Part shown: in pieces, positions 43,153 through 51,085 of the stretch
Layout: the number at the start of each line of letters is the position of its first letter
How positions within the stretch are numbered: position 1 is the stretch's first letter
Assembly (NCBI RefSeq): GCF_020595125.1
Contig: NZ_JACNMS010000001.1
Location: forward strand, 496,001-560,000
Direction: 5' to 3'
DNA length: 64,000 nucleotides
From: Jeotgalibacillus aurantiacus
GTDB lineage: Bacteria; Bacillota; Bacilli; Bacillales; Jeotgalibacillaceae
Notes under the pieces: generated by a model
What the model was told of the DNA's origin: nothing
Seen by the model: the letters and a program-made list of their open reading frames with translations, nothing else
The model's database searches: none
Position numbers and translations under genes: made by a program

Positions 43153-44165
43153 GAAAAATGAATACTATTCACCCTCCACCCCAAATACTCCTCCCGCTCA
43201 CTTTCAAAAACACCTGTCTGAACCCATCTACACGCCTTGGATACAAGTGGTGAAGAATTTTCAGCAGTTAAATCCTCCATTGCCATCCAGACAGCTCCTC
43301 CAGAATCCTGTCCTTCAAATGTTTCAGGCACCACGATATCTCCACCTGTGCTGATCTCATAAAATACAGCAATATGATGGATCCAATCGAATTCCTGCCA
43401 GTGTGAAGGAAGCAAAAAGTCTGCCGTGCCAATCTGATTCGCCGAAAGGATACTCAGGCCCGTCTCCTCCGCCATTTCTCTATGGAGCGCTTTCGTTAAG
43501 GCTTCTCCCTCTTCAAGACTGCCACCCGGCAAATCAAACCGGTTTTGATAAGGTCCCCTGCTTTTTCGTATCACAAGCATTTTCCCATTTTCCACATTGA
43601 CCCCGTACACACCAAACGGCTTATTCACCTTCCCTGCTCCCGGTCTCAGTTGATAAATGCTTTGTACAAAATCTGTTTTGGCTTCGGTGTAACCCTCGAT
43701 CCCCGTTGTATGCTCACTCACATAGTCGTTTTTAATCGCTCCATATTGATCCCTGGCATTTTTGTTTTCATTTAAATAATCGCGAAAAAAGATCAGGTTG
43801 CGCCATAAAGGTCGGTCATACTCAGTTAAATGAAGGTAATGCGTTTTAATTTTATAGTCAGGATCGGCAAAACGGGCAAAAACGATTTCGCCAGGTTTTT
43901 CAACTCTCAATCGTAAGAAACCCGCCTTCTTCAATGAATTAAATATATACGGTTCAACGTCATCCAGATTATCTACACCCATTAGCAGATCAATAATCGG
44001 TTTAGCTTTAATTCCAGGAATCGCTGTGCTCCCAATATGTTCAATCGGCAACTCTACACCTTCCAACTCTTCTAAAATAGAAGTTTTCACTGTTTCAAAT
44101 TCAGCTTTCCACGCGTATGTATGTGGTACAATCCGCACCTCATCTCTTAATAATCCAAGTTCCAT
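43149..44165 (-). CDS. GrpB (UPF0157)-Nudix fusion protein
   Basis: A 338-aa two-domain protein. The N-terminal part (about 1-170) is GrpB/UPF0157, a nucleotidyltransferase-fold family, with IEHIGSTAIPGIKAKPIIDL as its signature. The C-terminal part (about 178-335) is a Nudix hydrolase with a full box GGSLEEGEALTKALHREMAE then ETGL. The joining of a nucleotidyltransferase-like domain to a pyrophosphohydrolase suggests the two act on one nucleotide-linked product (inference). The stop overlaps the convergent MntA-like gene by 4 nt. Confidence 0.92.
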   Translation of the reverse strand: MELGLLRDEVRIVPHTYAWKAEFETVKTSILEELEGVELPIEHIGSTAIPGIKAKPIIDLLMGVDNLDDVEPYIFNSLKKAGFLRLRVEKPGEIVFARFADPDYKIKTHYLHLTEYDRPLWRNLIFFRDYLNENKNARDQYGAIKNDYVSEHTTGIEGYTEAKTDFVQSIYQLRPGAGKVNKPFGVYGVNVENGKMLVIRKSRGPYQNRFDLPGGSLEEGEALTKALHREMAEETGLSILSANQIGTADFLLPSHWQEFDWIHHIAVFYEISTGGDIVVPETFEGQDSGGAVWMAMEDLTAENSSPLVSKACRWVQTGVFESEREEYLGWRVNSIHFS

Positions 44166-44281
44166 TCAGACACTCCCTTTCCTTTTTTCATCTTACCCGG
44201 CAGATCAAAACAAAAACAGGCTTAAAATGGATTTATTTGTATGTTATAATAGACTTATAAAGATGGTCATTTTACATTCAA

Positions 44282-44318
44282 ATCAAAACCACCAGTGAGA
44301 ACTGGTGGTTTTGATTTA
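44282..44318. terminator. Terminator-like hairpin
   Basis: A 15-bp stem (ATCAAAACCACCAGT and complement) stands between divergent or unrelated units, not directly after a gene. It may end a short transcript or be part of the adjacent repeat region. Confidence 0.75.
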
Positions 44319-44321
44319 GAC

Positions 44322-44433
44322 GTTCACAGAATTTCGTGTGAGGTTCGCAGAATTATGCGGGAAGTTCACAAGAAATGGATGTCCGTTCACAGTATATGAG
44401 ATATGTTTCGCAGGATTTTCACGTTGTTTCACA
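44322..44433. repeat. 21-bp periodic array C
   Basis: Six GTTCRCA-like cores start at 44322, 44343, 44364, 44385, 44406 and 44427, exactly 21 bp apart, with variable bases between. Core sequence differs from arrays A, B and D but the period is identical. It lies between two hairpins in a 394-bp gap with no gene. Confidence 0.85.
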
Positions 44434-44516
44434 GGTTCATGTCCATATACCTAGTACCCAACCCGACAAAATCAAAAAGCTCCCCCCATTTGGAGAGTGG
44501 TTTTTCAAACACAATT

Positions 44517-44556
44517 AAAAAGGCTGCTGATTCACATTCATCAGCAGCCTTTCATT
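44517..44556 (-). terminator. Terminator of small membrane gene
   Basis: AAAGGCTGCTGAT pairs with ATCAGCAGCCTTT; on the minus strand it is followed by T-rich sequence. Confidence 0.9.
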
Positions 44557-44559
44557 TAT

Positions 44560-44790
44560 CTATTTCTGTAAATTCCTAAGCCTGACACCAGCACCAAAAA
44601 GAAGTACCCCAGTCATGACTAAACTGCTGTAAAATGCGAGTTGGAAAGGTCCTCCACCGAGATGACTAAAAGGGAACGGGCCATTTAAAAAAGTCATTCT
44701 AATACCTGGGTTTGCATTCATCGTACTCCATAAAATCAGCGGCAGCATAACAAAAAGACAAGCCATGTAAAAAACAATTTTATGCTTCAT
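44560..44790 (-). CDS. Two-helix small membrane protein, unknown
   Basis: A 76-aa protein with helices at about residues 5-22 and 48-68. A Pro/Gly-rich loop lies between (GPFPFSHLGGGPF). GGAGAG stands before the ATG. No family recognised. Confidence 0.7.
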   Translation of the reverse strand: MKHKIVFYMACLFVMLPLILWSTMNANPGIRMTFLNGPFPFSHLGGGPFQLAFYSSLVMTGVLLFGAGVRLRNLQK

Positions 44791-44928
44791 GTCGACTCTC
44801 CTTTATGCAGAATCTCTCTTGATGTCCTATCAGGATGATATTAACATAAAATCACTTTATTTACCAAAAATTCTTAAAATTCCATTTGAAATATAAAAAT
44901 GAGACTGCCTTCTCAGACAATCTCACTT

Positions 44929-45372
44929 CTATCCAATTCTCTTCAGCCTGCTCTGCTTTAACAGCTGATTAATTACCTCAGATAACACGATCCCCATCGC
45001 GATAGAACCTGAAATCAAAAAAGCTTTAGCTGCAAATTGGACCGCTGTATTGTAATCATTTGTTGCAAAAGCACGCATCGCATTATAGGCTGTCCCACCA
45101 GGTACAAGCGGAATAATCCCGGATACAATATAAATAATAATGGGCGCCTTATATACTCTTGCATAAAACTGACTGATCACAGCAATTAGAAAAGCGGCTG
45201 TAACTGTTGCAGGTATCTCTCCTATCCCAAACGTAAAGAGGAGAAAATAAGTCATCCAGCCAATCATTCCGACAAAACCGCATTTCCACAAAGATTCCTT
45301 CGGCGCATTAAAAATAATGCCAAAGCCTGCCGCTGCAATAAAGCTCGTGATGATTTGAATCAAAATATCCAT
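44929..45372 (-). CDS. Threonine/serine exporter subunit (ThrE C-half type)
   Basis: A 147-aa membrane protein of the ThrE_2/DUF3815 type with about five helices, and IPLVPGGTAYNAMRAFATND as the family signature. It is 15 nt after the larger ThrE-like subunit. Split ThrE pairs (YjjB/YjjP-like) export small amino acids or dicarboxylates in other bacteria. Confidence 0.92.
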   Translation of the reverse strand: MDILIQIITSFIAAAGFGIIFNAPKESLWKCGFVGMIGWMTYFLLFTFGIGEIPATVTAAFLIAVISQFYARVYKAPIIIYIVSGIIPLVPGGTAYNAMRAFATNDYNTAVQFAAKAFLISGSIAMGIVLSEVINQLLKQSRLKRIG

Positions 45373-45387
45373 CCTTTTCTCCCCTCC

Positions 45388-46164
45388 TTACAGGAACGTC
45401 ACGATCACAGCGATTCCGGAGCCAATGGCAAAAGCCGTTAAAAATGCCTCTGCTCCCTTTGACAGTCCCGATATAAAATGACCGGCGATCAGATCACGAA
45501 CCGCATTTGTAATTAACAATCCCGGCACCAGTGGCATAACAGAGCCAATAATAATTTTATCCAGCTCCTGTCCAATTCCCGTCAACACACTGATGGCAGC
45601 AAGTAAACCAATGATTAATGAAGCCATAAATTCAGAGAAAAACTTAAGCAGAATTAAATCATGAAAATAGACAACACTGGCAAAACCGACTCCTCCAATC
45701 ACCATGGCAGGAAGAAAATCTGCCCATGAGCCGTCAAACATCATTAAAAAACAGCCACTTGAAATCGAAGCCGCAGCAATACGGATTTTCAATGGGTACG
45801 TTTCCTCTGCTACCTGAATCCGTTTTAAAATCCGGTAAGCCTGCTGAACATCCAGTTCCCCGTTGGCAATTCTCCTTGAGATACTGTTAACCTGCATGAC
45901 TTTTTTCAAATCAGTCGTTCTGTCTGAGATTCTGATCAGCTTCGTCTTCGTCGGCTCTTCCGTTTCAATGGAAAACATAATGCCTGTCGGTGTCACATAG
46001 CTATGAGATTCCTTGATTCCGTAATTTTTCGCAATCCTCATCATCGTGTCCTCAACCCGGTACGTCTCCGCTCCGCTTTCGAGCATAATTTTCCCGGCCA
46101 GCAGACTCACATCCATAATGTCATATTGTTCTTCCAAATATTGTTCCATGTTATCGATTTCCAT
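45388..46164 (-). CDS. Threonine/serine exporter subunit (ThrE N-half type)
   Basis: A 258-aa protein. A soluble N-terminal region carries the ThrE signature (AETYRVEDTMMRIAKNYG, then VTPTGIMFSIETEEPTKT), followed by about five helices from residue 125 and a VMPLVPGLLITNAVRDL segment. Upstream partner of the 147-aa subunit in a two-gene operon. Substrate in this organism unproven. Confidence 0.93.
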   Translation of the reverse strand: MEIDNMEQYLEEQYDIMDVSLLAGKIMLESGAETYRVEDTMMRIAKNYGIKESHSYVTPTGIMFSIETEEPTKTKLIRISDRTTDLKKVMQVNSISRRIANGELDVQQAYRILKRIQVAEETYPLKIRIAAASISSGCFLMMFDGSWADFLPAMVIGGVGFASVVYFHDLILLKFFSEFMASLIIGLLAAISVLTGIGQELDKIIIGSVMPLVPGLLITNAVRDLIAGHFISGLSKGAEAFLTAFAIGSGIAVIVTFL

Positions 46165-46400
46165 ACGATCGCTCCAGTCTTGCCATTTCGTTCGTAAATT
46201 GTGGTACTAGTGTATCATGATTGTTTGTCAGAATGGTCATTAAATCATTGTAAAGATAGCTTTTATTTACGTTTAATCATGTCCTTCGATTCAATCATCA
46301 CTGGCACACTTTCATGTAATTTTTCAAAATCGTTGGACTTGAACGCAATAGATTCCAAATTAACATTTTTTCCAAAAAGAGATTGATCAACATGATTTTT
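46165..46400. other. Intergenic region
   Basis: AT-rich spacer between the divergent ThrE and XRE operons. No gene seen; promoter signals for the XRE operon are at its right end. Confidence 0.4.
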
Positions 46401-46428
46401 AGTGTAAAATTACACTATAAGTATACTT
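46401..46428 (+). promoter_or_regulatory. Palindromic operator/promoter of the XRE operon
   Basis: AGTGTAA-AA-TTACACT (46401-46416) has perfect 7-bp arms. AAGTATACTT (46419-46428) is a perfect 10-bp palindrome that contains the likely -10, TATACT (46422-46427). The position fits autoregulation by the encoded XRE protein (inference). Confidence 0.6.
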
Positions 46429-46453
46429 TAACCCTAATTAGGTGGTCATGAAA

Positions 46454-46903
46454 ATGGAAAAAGAACAGGTTGTACAGGAAATTGCAAAAAAAATGAAACT
46501 GATCAGAACAGAGCAGTCACTCTCTCAGGATCGTATGGCTGAAATTCTCGGCATTTCTAAAAAAACACTCGTCCAAATTGAAAAAGAACGAACGCTTCCC
46601 GGATGGAATGTTGTGGTGAGCTTTACAGCGCTTTTCGAAAACAGTGAGATTCTGCAGAATACGCTTGGTAACGAACCGCTTGAAGTGATTCGCCTTGTTA
46701 CGTTTGGGACACCGGAAGAGCCCTATGGAAAAACGATGGGCGGTAAGGTGTGGTGGCGGGAAATTGATTCACAAAGCGGCTACACATTGCAGCAAAACCT
46801 GATCAGCCAGCATTACCGCATTATTGACCAGCAAAACTTCCGCTGGTACAGCACGTTTGATCAAAACGAAGCATTGGAACGTTTTAAGCAGTTAATACAC
46901 TAA
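46454..46903 (+). CDS. XRE-family regulator with conserved C-domain
   Basis: A 149-aa protein. An XRE helix-turn-helix occupies about residues 10-65 (LSQDRMAEILGISKKTLVQIE). The C-terminal region (about 85-149) has a Trp-rich core (GKVWWREIDSQSGYTLQQN, then NFRWYSTFD) unlike a usual ligand domain. ATG 46454 has AGGTGG about 8 nt upstream. It is 12 nt before the PstS-like gene with AAAGGAGG between, so the three-gene operon is regulator, tethered PstS, small membrane protein. Confidence 0.88.
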   Translation: MEKEQVVQEIAKKMKLIRTEQSLSQDRMAEILGISKKTLVQIEKERTLPGWNVVVSFTALFENSEILQNTLGNEPLEVIRLVTFGTPEEPYGKTMGGKVWWREIDSQSGYTLQQNLISQHYRIIDQQNFRWYSTFDQNEALERFKQLIH

Positions 46904-46915
46904 AGGAGGACATTT

Positions 46916-48070
46916 ATGATCTGGAAGACGTTTGTATCAATTATTTTAGCCATGGGCCTGCTGTTTTTCACCGTATTTTTGAGTTTTACTGTTTATTTTA
47001 ATTTTGGTTCCCCTGGCGTTACATTCGTATGGATTGCCTCTTTCGTGTTTTATGTCATTTTAGTGATGGGGATATTCGAAAAGCTTAAAGGGAAGACATT
47101 CAGAATCACATTGAGCGCTTTTGTGGGTTTGTGCATAATTGTGTTAATAAGTCGTTACGGCTATGACCTTTATATTGAACGGATTACGAATTCAGCTGAG
47201 GTAGACTTGACCGAATATGAACCTTTCGGATCAGGAACAAAAGCTGTCTCATTAGAGCAGGATGCCTCACTTCAGCTCTCTGGCGATCTCCCGGAGCTGG
47301 ATGGAGCCACTGCACTATATCCTGTGTATTCCGCTTTTGCCCAGGCAGTTTATCCTGAAGGACATTATCCACATGTGAATAACAGTGATGGCATTGTCTT
47401 ATCCACAAAAACAGACAGTGCTTATACACGTCTAATTAAAGAAGAAACGGATATTATTTTCGTTGCCGGACCGTCTGAGCGCCAGATTATAGCAGCTGAA
47501 GAGGCAGGACATACTTTTGAAATGACGCCAATTGGCCGTGAAGCATTTGTCTTTTTCGTCAATGCCAAAAATCCGGTTGACTCTCTAACGATGGAACAGG
47601 TACAGAAGATCTACTCCGGGGAAATAACAAACTGGAGTGAAGTTGGTGGGGAAAATGAAGACATTCAGGCGTTTCAGCGTCCTGATGATAGTGGAAGTCA
47701 GACAGCACTTGAAAACCTGATGGGGGATATTCCTTTAATGGAAGCCCCTGCTAAAGAAATTGTTTCCGGTATGGGCGGGATCATTCGTGAAACCTCTGAT
47801 TATCGCAACCATGGAAATGCCATTGGTTATTCATTCCGCTTCTTCTCTACAGAAATGCATCGTGATGGAGATATCAAACTGCTTGCCATTGATGGCGTGC
47901 CTCCTTCAGAAGAATCAATTCGCGACGGATCTTACCCTATTGCGTCAGAATTTTATGCAATCACGGTGGGAGACCGTACCGAAAACGAAACAAAGCTCAT
48001 CGACTGGATTGTTTCCGAAGAAGGACAGTGGATTGTTGAAGAAACGGGATATGTTGGTGTAAAGGAATGA
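46916..48070 (+). CDS. Membrane-tethered PstS-like binding protein
   Basis: A 384-aa protein. Three N-terminal helices (about 5-30, 35-55 and 62-82) replace a signal peptide. A periplasmic-binding-protein-like domain of the PstS family follows (about 110-384), with DIIFVAGPSERQ, NPVDSLTMEQVQKIYSGEITNWSEVG split as VDSLTMEQVQKIYSG and ITNWSEVGG, then FQRPDDSGSQTA. No pst ABC genes are nearby, so it may sense phosphate or another anion rather than import it (inference). The stop overlaps the next gene (ATGA). Confidence 0.9.
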   Translation: MIWKTFVSIILAMGLLFFTVFLSFTVYFNFGSPGVTFVWIASFVFYVILVMGIFEKLKGKTFRITLSAFVGLCIIVLISRYGYDLYIERITNSAEVDLTEYEPFGSGTKAVSLEQDASLQLSGDLPELDGATALYPVYSAFAQAVYPEGHYPHVNNSDGIVLSTKTDSAYTRLIKEETDIIFVAGPSERQIIAAEEAGHTFEMTPIGREAFVFFVNAKNPVDSLTMEQVQKIYSGEITNWSEVGGENEDIQAFQRPDDSGSQTALENLMGDIPLMEAPAKEIVSGMGGIIRETSDYRNHGNAIGYSFRFFSTEMHRDGDIKLLAIDGVPPSEESIRDGSYPIASEFYAITVGDRTENETKLIDWIVSEEGQWIVEETGYVGVKE

Positions 48071-48354
48071 TCAACAGCATAGACCCTTTTCTCTGGCAAT
48101 TAGTGATTGTACCAAGCATTGTCATCAGTGCCGGATGCCTTAGTTCCTGGTACTTCAGAAAGCTTTGGGTTGGTCCTGTGATTACATTATTTATGAACAT
48201 GATTTTTGAAGCTTGGTATTCACTGATATATTTCCAATTAGAATCAGTAAGTTTTTCATCATGGAATTTCTTTTTTCCCTTTACAACCTTCATCCTGGTC
48301 ACGCTTGCCTATTTTATTTTTCGAGAATGGAAACCTGAGGACTCATCTTCTTAG
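48067..48354 (+). CDS. Small three-helix membrane protein, unknown
   Basis: A 95-aa protein with about three helices (7-27, 31-54 and 60-82) and an acidic C-terminus (WKPEDSSS). It starts inside the stop of the PstS-like gene, so it is translationally coupled and is probably a partner of it. No family recognised. Confidence 0.75.
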   Translation: MINSIDPFLWQLVIVPSIVISAGCLSSWYFRKLWVGPVITLFMNMIFEAWYSLIYFQLESVSFSSWNFFFPFTTFILVTLAYFIFREWKPEDSSS

Positions 48355-48389
48355 ACTAGATCTTTTTAACATTGAGGGATATAAATTAG

Positions 48390-48472
48390 AAAAACCAAAA
48401 GTGCCTGGTTATTCCGTAAGCGCCAGCGGCTTGTGAGCCGCAATGAGCGCAGGAATGATCGGGCACGTTTTT
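48390..48472 (+). ncRNA. Long interrupted stem-loop, RNA candidate or terminator
   Basis: Four nested helices stack with short internal loops: GTGCC/GGCAC (48401-48405, 48462-48466), ATTCC/GGAAT (48411-48415, 48452-48456), GCGC/GCGC (48420-48423, 48447-48450) and GCGGCT/AGCCGC (48426-48431, 48436-48441). A-run before and GTTTTT after complete it. It follows the three-gene operon by about 35 nt and precedes the GGDEF-EAL gene by about 150 nt. The internal-loop pattern is more elaborate than a simple terminator. I cannot match it to a known riboswitch class. Confidence 0.5.
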
Positions 48473-48621
48473 ATCTCAAATCCAAAAATTTCTAAGAATA
48501 AAATAACTTGTCTATAAGAGAATAATGAACTATTATTTTATTACGTATAAAGGACTATTTCTTAATATTTTCCCGTTTTACACTCGAACACAGCCAAGCC
48601 CCACAGACTGGAGGATTTTTC

Positions 48622-51015
48622 ATGGGAGAATACAATCTGTTTCTCGTTACAGGCTCATTGCTTATCGCGATCTTTTCCTCATATGCCGCCTTACTCCTTG
48701 TGAAAAAAATGATTCAGGAAAACAAAAGAAGTCGAAAAGGATTGTGGCTGACATCAGGAAGCCTCATTTTCGGGGCTGGCATCTGGTGTATGCACTTTGT
48801 GGCGATGCTTGCGTATCATTTGATTATGCCTGTCTCCTACCATCCGGGTCTTCTGTTCCTCAGTATTGTTTTTGCCGCTATTTCCAGCTTTACCGCTTTT
48901 CTACTGTTAAATAAGAAAGTCATCACGTCAAGAGTGATTATTTTTGGATCCGTCTTCATTTCCATCAGTATTTTATCTATGCATTACATAGGAATGGAAG
49001 CCATGAGAATGCAGGCTGATATTGTGTATAACCTGTGGATTGTTGCATTATCTGCTCTGATCGCGGTCGTTGCTTCCTATGCAGCACTGAGAATTTTCAT
49101 CTATTTTTCGTTTCAGAAAAACAGCAGTGCCTTTATTGGTCCTGCTATCAGTGCGGTGATCATGGGAATCGCTATCTCAGGTATGCATTATACCGGAATG
49201 GCTTCAGCTACTTTTGATCACTCCGCTCATCACGCTGTCCAGGACGTGACCGGACTGGATCAAAATACGATTGGTTCTATTATTGCCATCGCCATGCTGA
49301 TCATTTTATCTTTTGTTTTTATCGTCATTTTTTATGATAAAAAAATGGCGCTGGCAAACCAGAGGCTGACAATGACTGATCAGCTATACCGCTCAATTAT
49401 GGATGCTGCCAATGATGCCGTCATCACCACTGATGGTAACGGAGCTGTACTTTCCTGGAATAAGGCTGCAGAAACGATTTTTGGATATGGAAAATCTGAG
49501 ATGATGGATCAACCCTTATCCGTCATTTTGCCTGGTTACGAACTTTCATCGGACAACGACAAACAGACTCTTGTTCTTAAAGGAAAACATAAGAATAATA
49601 AGACTTTTCCCATTGAACTGTCGTTTTCATCTGTAAAAAATGAAAGTCAGCTTTACTACACAGGGATAATCAGAAACATTTCCGAGAGAGTCAAACAGCA
49701 AAAAAAGATTGAAGAGCTTGTCTATAAGGATCCACTGACGAACCTTCCTAATAGGCGCATGTTGAATGAAGAGCTCGGGAAGATGATCCACTCAGCAAGT
49801 AACACAGGTCAGGAAGTCGCCGCAGCATTTATCGATATGGACCGCTTTAAACAGGTGAATGACGTTTATGGACATCAGACCGGTGATCTGCTGCTGAAGG
49901 CTATGGCGGATCGCATGAGTCATTTACTTAAATATGAAGATCTGATTGGAAGACAAAGTGGAGATGAATTTATCATCCTCTCTCCTGCCAGTTCCCCTTT
50001 TCAGATCAGCACAAAGGCTAATGCCGTATTAACAGCTTTTAAAGATCCTTTTTTAATCGGAAATACAGAGATTTTTATGTCTCCCTCTATCGGGATCAGC
50101 CTTTATCCACAGGATGGGATCACTGCTGATGAGCTGATTAAGCATGCCGACATGGCTATGTACAAAGCAAAAGAGCTCGGTGGGGCACATTTTCAATTTT
50201 TCACCAGTGAAATTAATGACGAAATTTCAAGCAAAATGAAGATGGAGTCAGGATTAAGAAAAGCCATTATGAATGAAGAACTGGAGGTTTATTATCAGCC
50301 GCTTGTCTCTATTCATGATAATCAGATTAATGGAGTCGAAGCGCTCATCCGTTGGCACAGCAAAGAATTGGGTACAGTATCTCCCGCAGATTTTATTCCT
50401 TTAGCTGAAGAAACGAACTTGATTTTACCGATCGGCGAATGGGTCCTGCGAAAAGCCTGTACGCAATTTACTGAGTGGAAAAAATCAAATTACATGCCCG
50501 GTCATCTTGCTGTGAATATTTCGTCTATCCAGTTTAAGCAGGAGGATTTCCCACAGCTCGTACGCAAAGTCTTAGAAGAAACAGGTATGCCTCCCCACTG
50601 CCTTGTTCTTGAAGTGACAGAAACCGTTATTCAGGATGTGGAAAAGTCCCTTCCAACCTTACACAGCTTAAAGGAAATGGGCATTAAGCTTTCGCTTGAT
50701 GATTTTGGGACAGGCTATTCATCCCTGCAATACTTAAAGGATTTCCCGCTGGATATTATTAAAATTGATAAATCATTTGTACAGTCCCTCTTAATCAGTC
50801 CTAAAAACCAGGCCGTTGTGGATATGATCATCAATATGGCGGAGCAGCTGGAAATGGAGGTCATTGCTGAGGGAGTGGAATCCGAGGACCAGAGAAAATA
50901 TCTCGCCACGAGAGAATCTATTTTTTATCAGGGCTACCTGTATAGTCCTCCTTTAACATTTGAAGAACTGACTTCCCAGCTTGTCAGTCAGTCCGTTCAA
51001 CGACTTGCTGAATAG
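48622..51015 (+). CDS. MHYT-PAS-GGDEF-EAL cyclic-di-GMP protein
   Basis: A 797-aa protein. The MHYT sensor (about 1-225) has three motif copies (CMHFVAMLAYH, SMHYIGMEAM, GMHYTGMAS) thought to bind metal or a gas. A PAS domain follows (about 255-365), then GGDEF (about 370-535) and EAL (about 545-790). The cyclase signature reads RQSGDEFII, so the first Gly is Ser and cyclase activity is doubtful. The phosphodiesterase residues are intact: GVEALIRW, VTETVIQ, LDDFGTGYSSLQYL. c-di-GMP degradation is the likely output. GGAGG lies before the ATG. Confidence 0.95.
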   Translation: MGEYNLFLVTGSLLIAIFSSYAALLLVKKMIQENKRSRKGLWLTSGSLIFGAGIWCMHFVAMLAYHLIMPVSYHPGLLFLSIVFAAISSFTAFLLLNKKVITSRVIIFGSVFISISILSMHYIGMEAMRMQADIVYNLWIVALSALIAVVASYAALRIFIYFSFQKNSSAFIGPAISAVIMGIAISGMHYTGMASATFDHSAHHAVQDVTGLDQNTIGSIIAIAMLIILSFVFIVIFYDKKMALANQRLTMTDQLYRSIMDAANDAVITTDGNGAVLSWNKAAETIFGYGKSEMMDQPLSVILPGYELSSDNDKQTLVLKGKHKNNKTFPIELSFSSVKNESQLYYTGIIRNISERVKQQKKIEELVYKDPLTNLPNRRMLNEELGKMIHSASNTGQEVAAAFIDMDRFKQVNDVYGHQTGDLLLKAMADRMSHLLKYEDLIGRQSGDEFIILSPASSPFQISTKANAVLTAFKDPFLIGNTEIFMSPSIGISLYPQDGITADELIKHADMAMYKAKELGGAHFQFFTSEINDEISSKMKMESGLRKAIMNEELEVYYQPLVSIHDNQINGVEALIRWHSKELGTVSPADFIPLAEETNLILPIGEWVLRKACTQFTEWKKSNYMPGHLAVNISSIQFKQEDFPQLVRKVLEETGMPPHCLVLEVTETVIQDVEKSLPTLHSLKEMGIKLSLDDFGTGYSSLQYLKDFPLDIIKIDKSFVQSLLISPKNQAVVDMIINMAEQLEMEVIAEGVESEDQRKYLATRESIFYQGYLYSPPLTFEELTSQLVSQSVQRLAE

Positions 51016-51024
51016 CCGTTATAA

Positions 51025-51063
51025 AAACAGTGGATTCCTGATGGAGTCCACTGTTTTTCTGTC
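51025..51063. terminator. Bidirectional terminator
   Basis: AAAACAGTGGATTCC pairs with GGAGTCCACTGTTTT (one bulge), between convergent genes. Confidence 0.9.
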
Positions 51064-51085
51064 TTATAACCTGAGACTTTCGGAT

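Noticed and set aside
44322-44433. CRISPR array
   Set aside because: The unit is only 21 bp with a 7-10 bp core and about 11 variable bases, too short for repeat plus spacer, and there are no cas genes. The same holds for arrays A, B and D.
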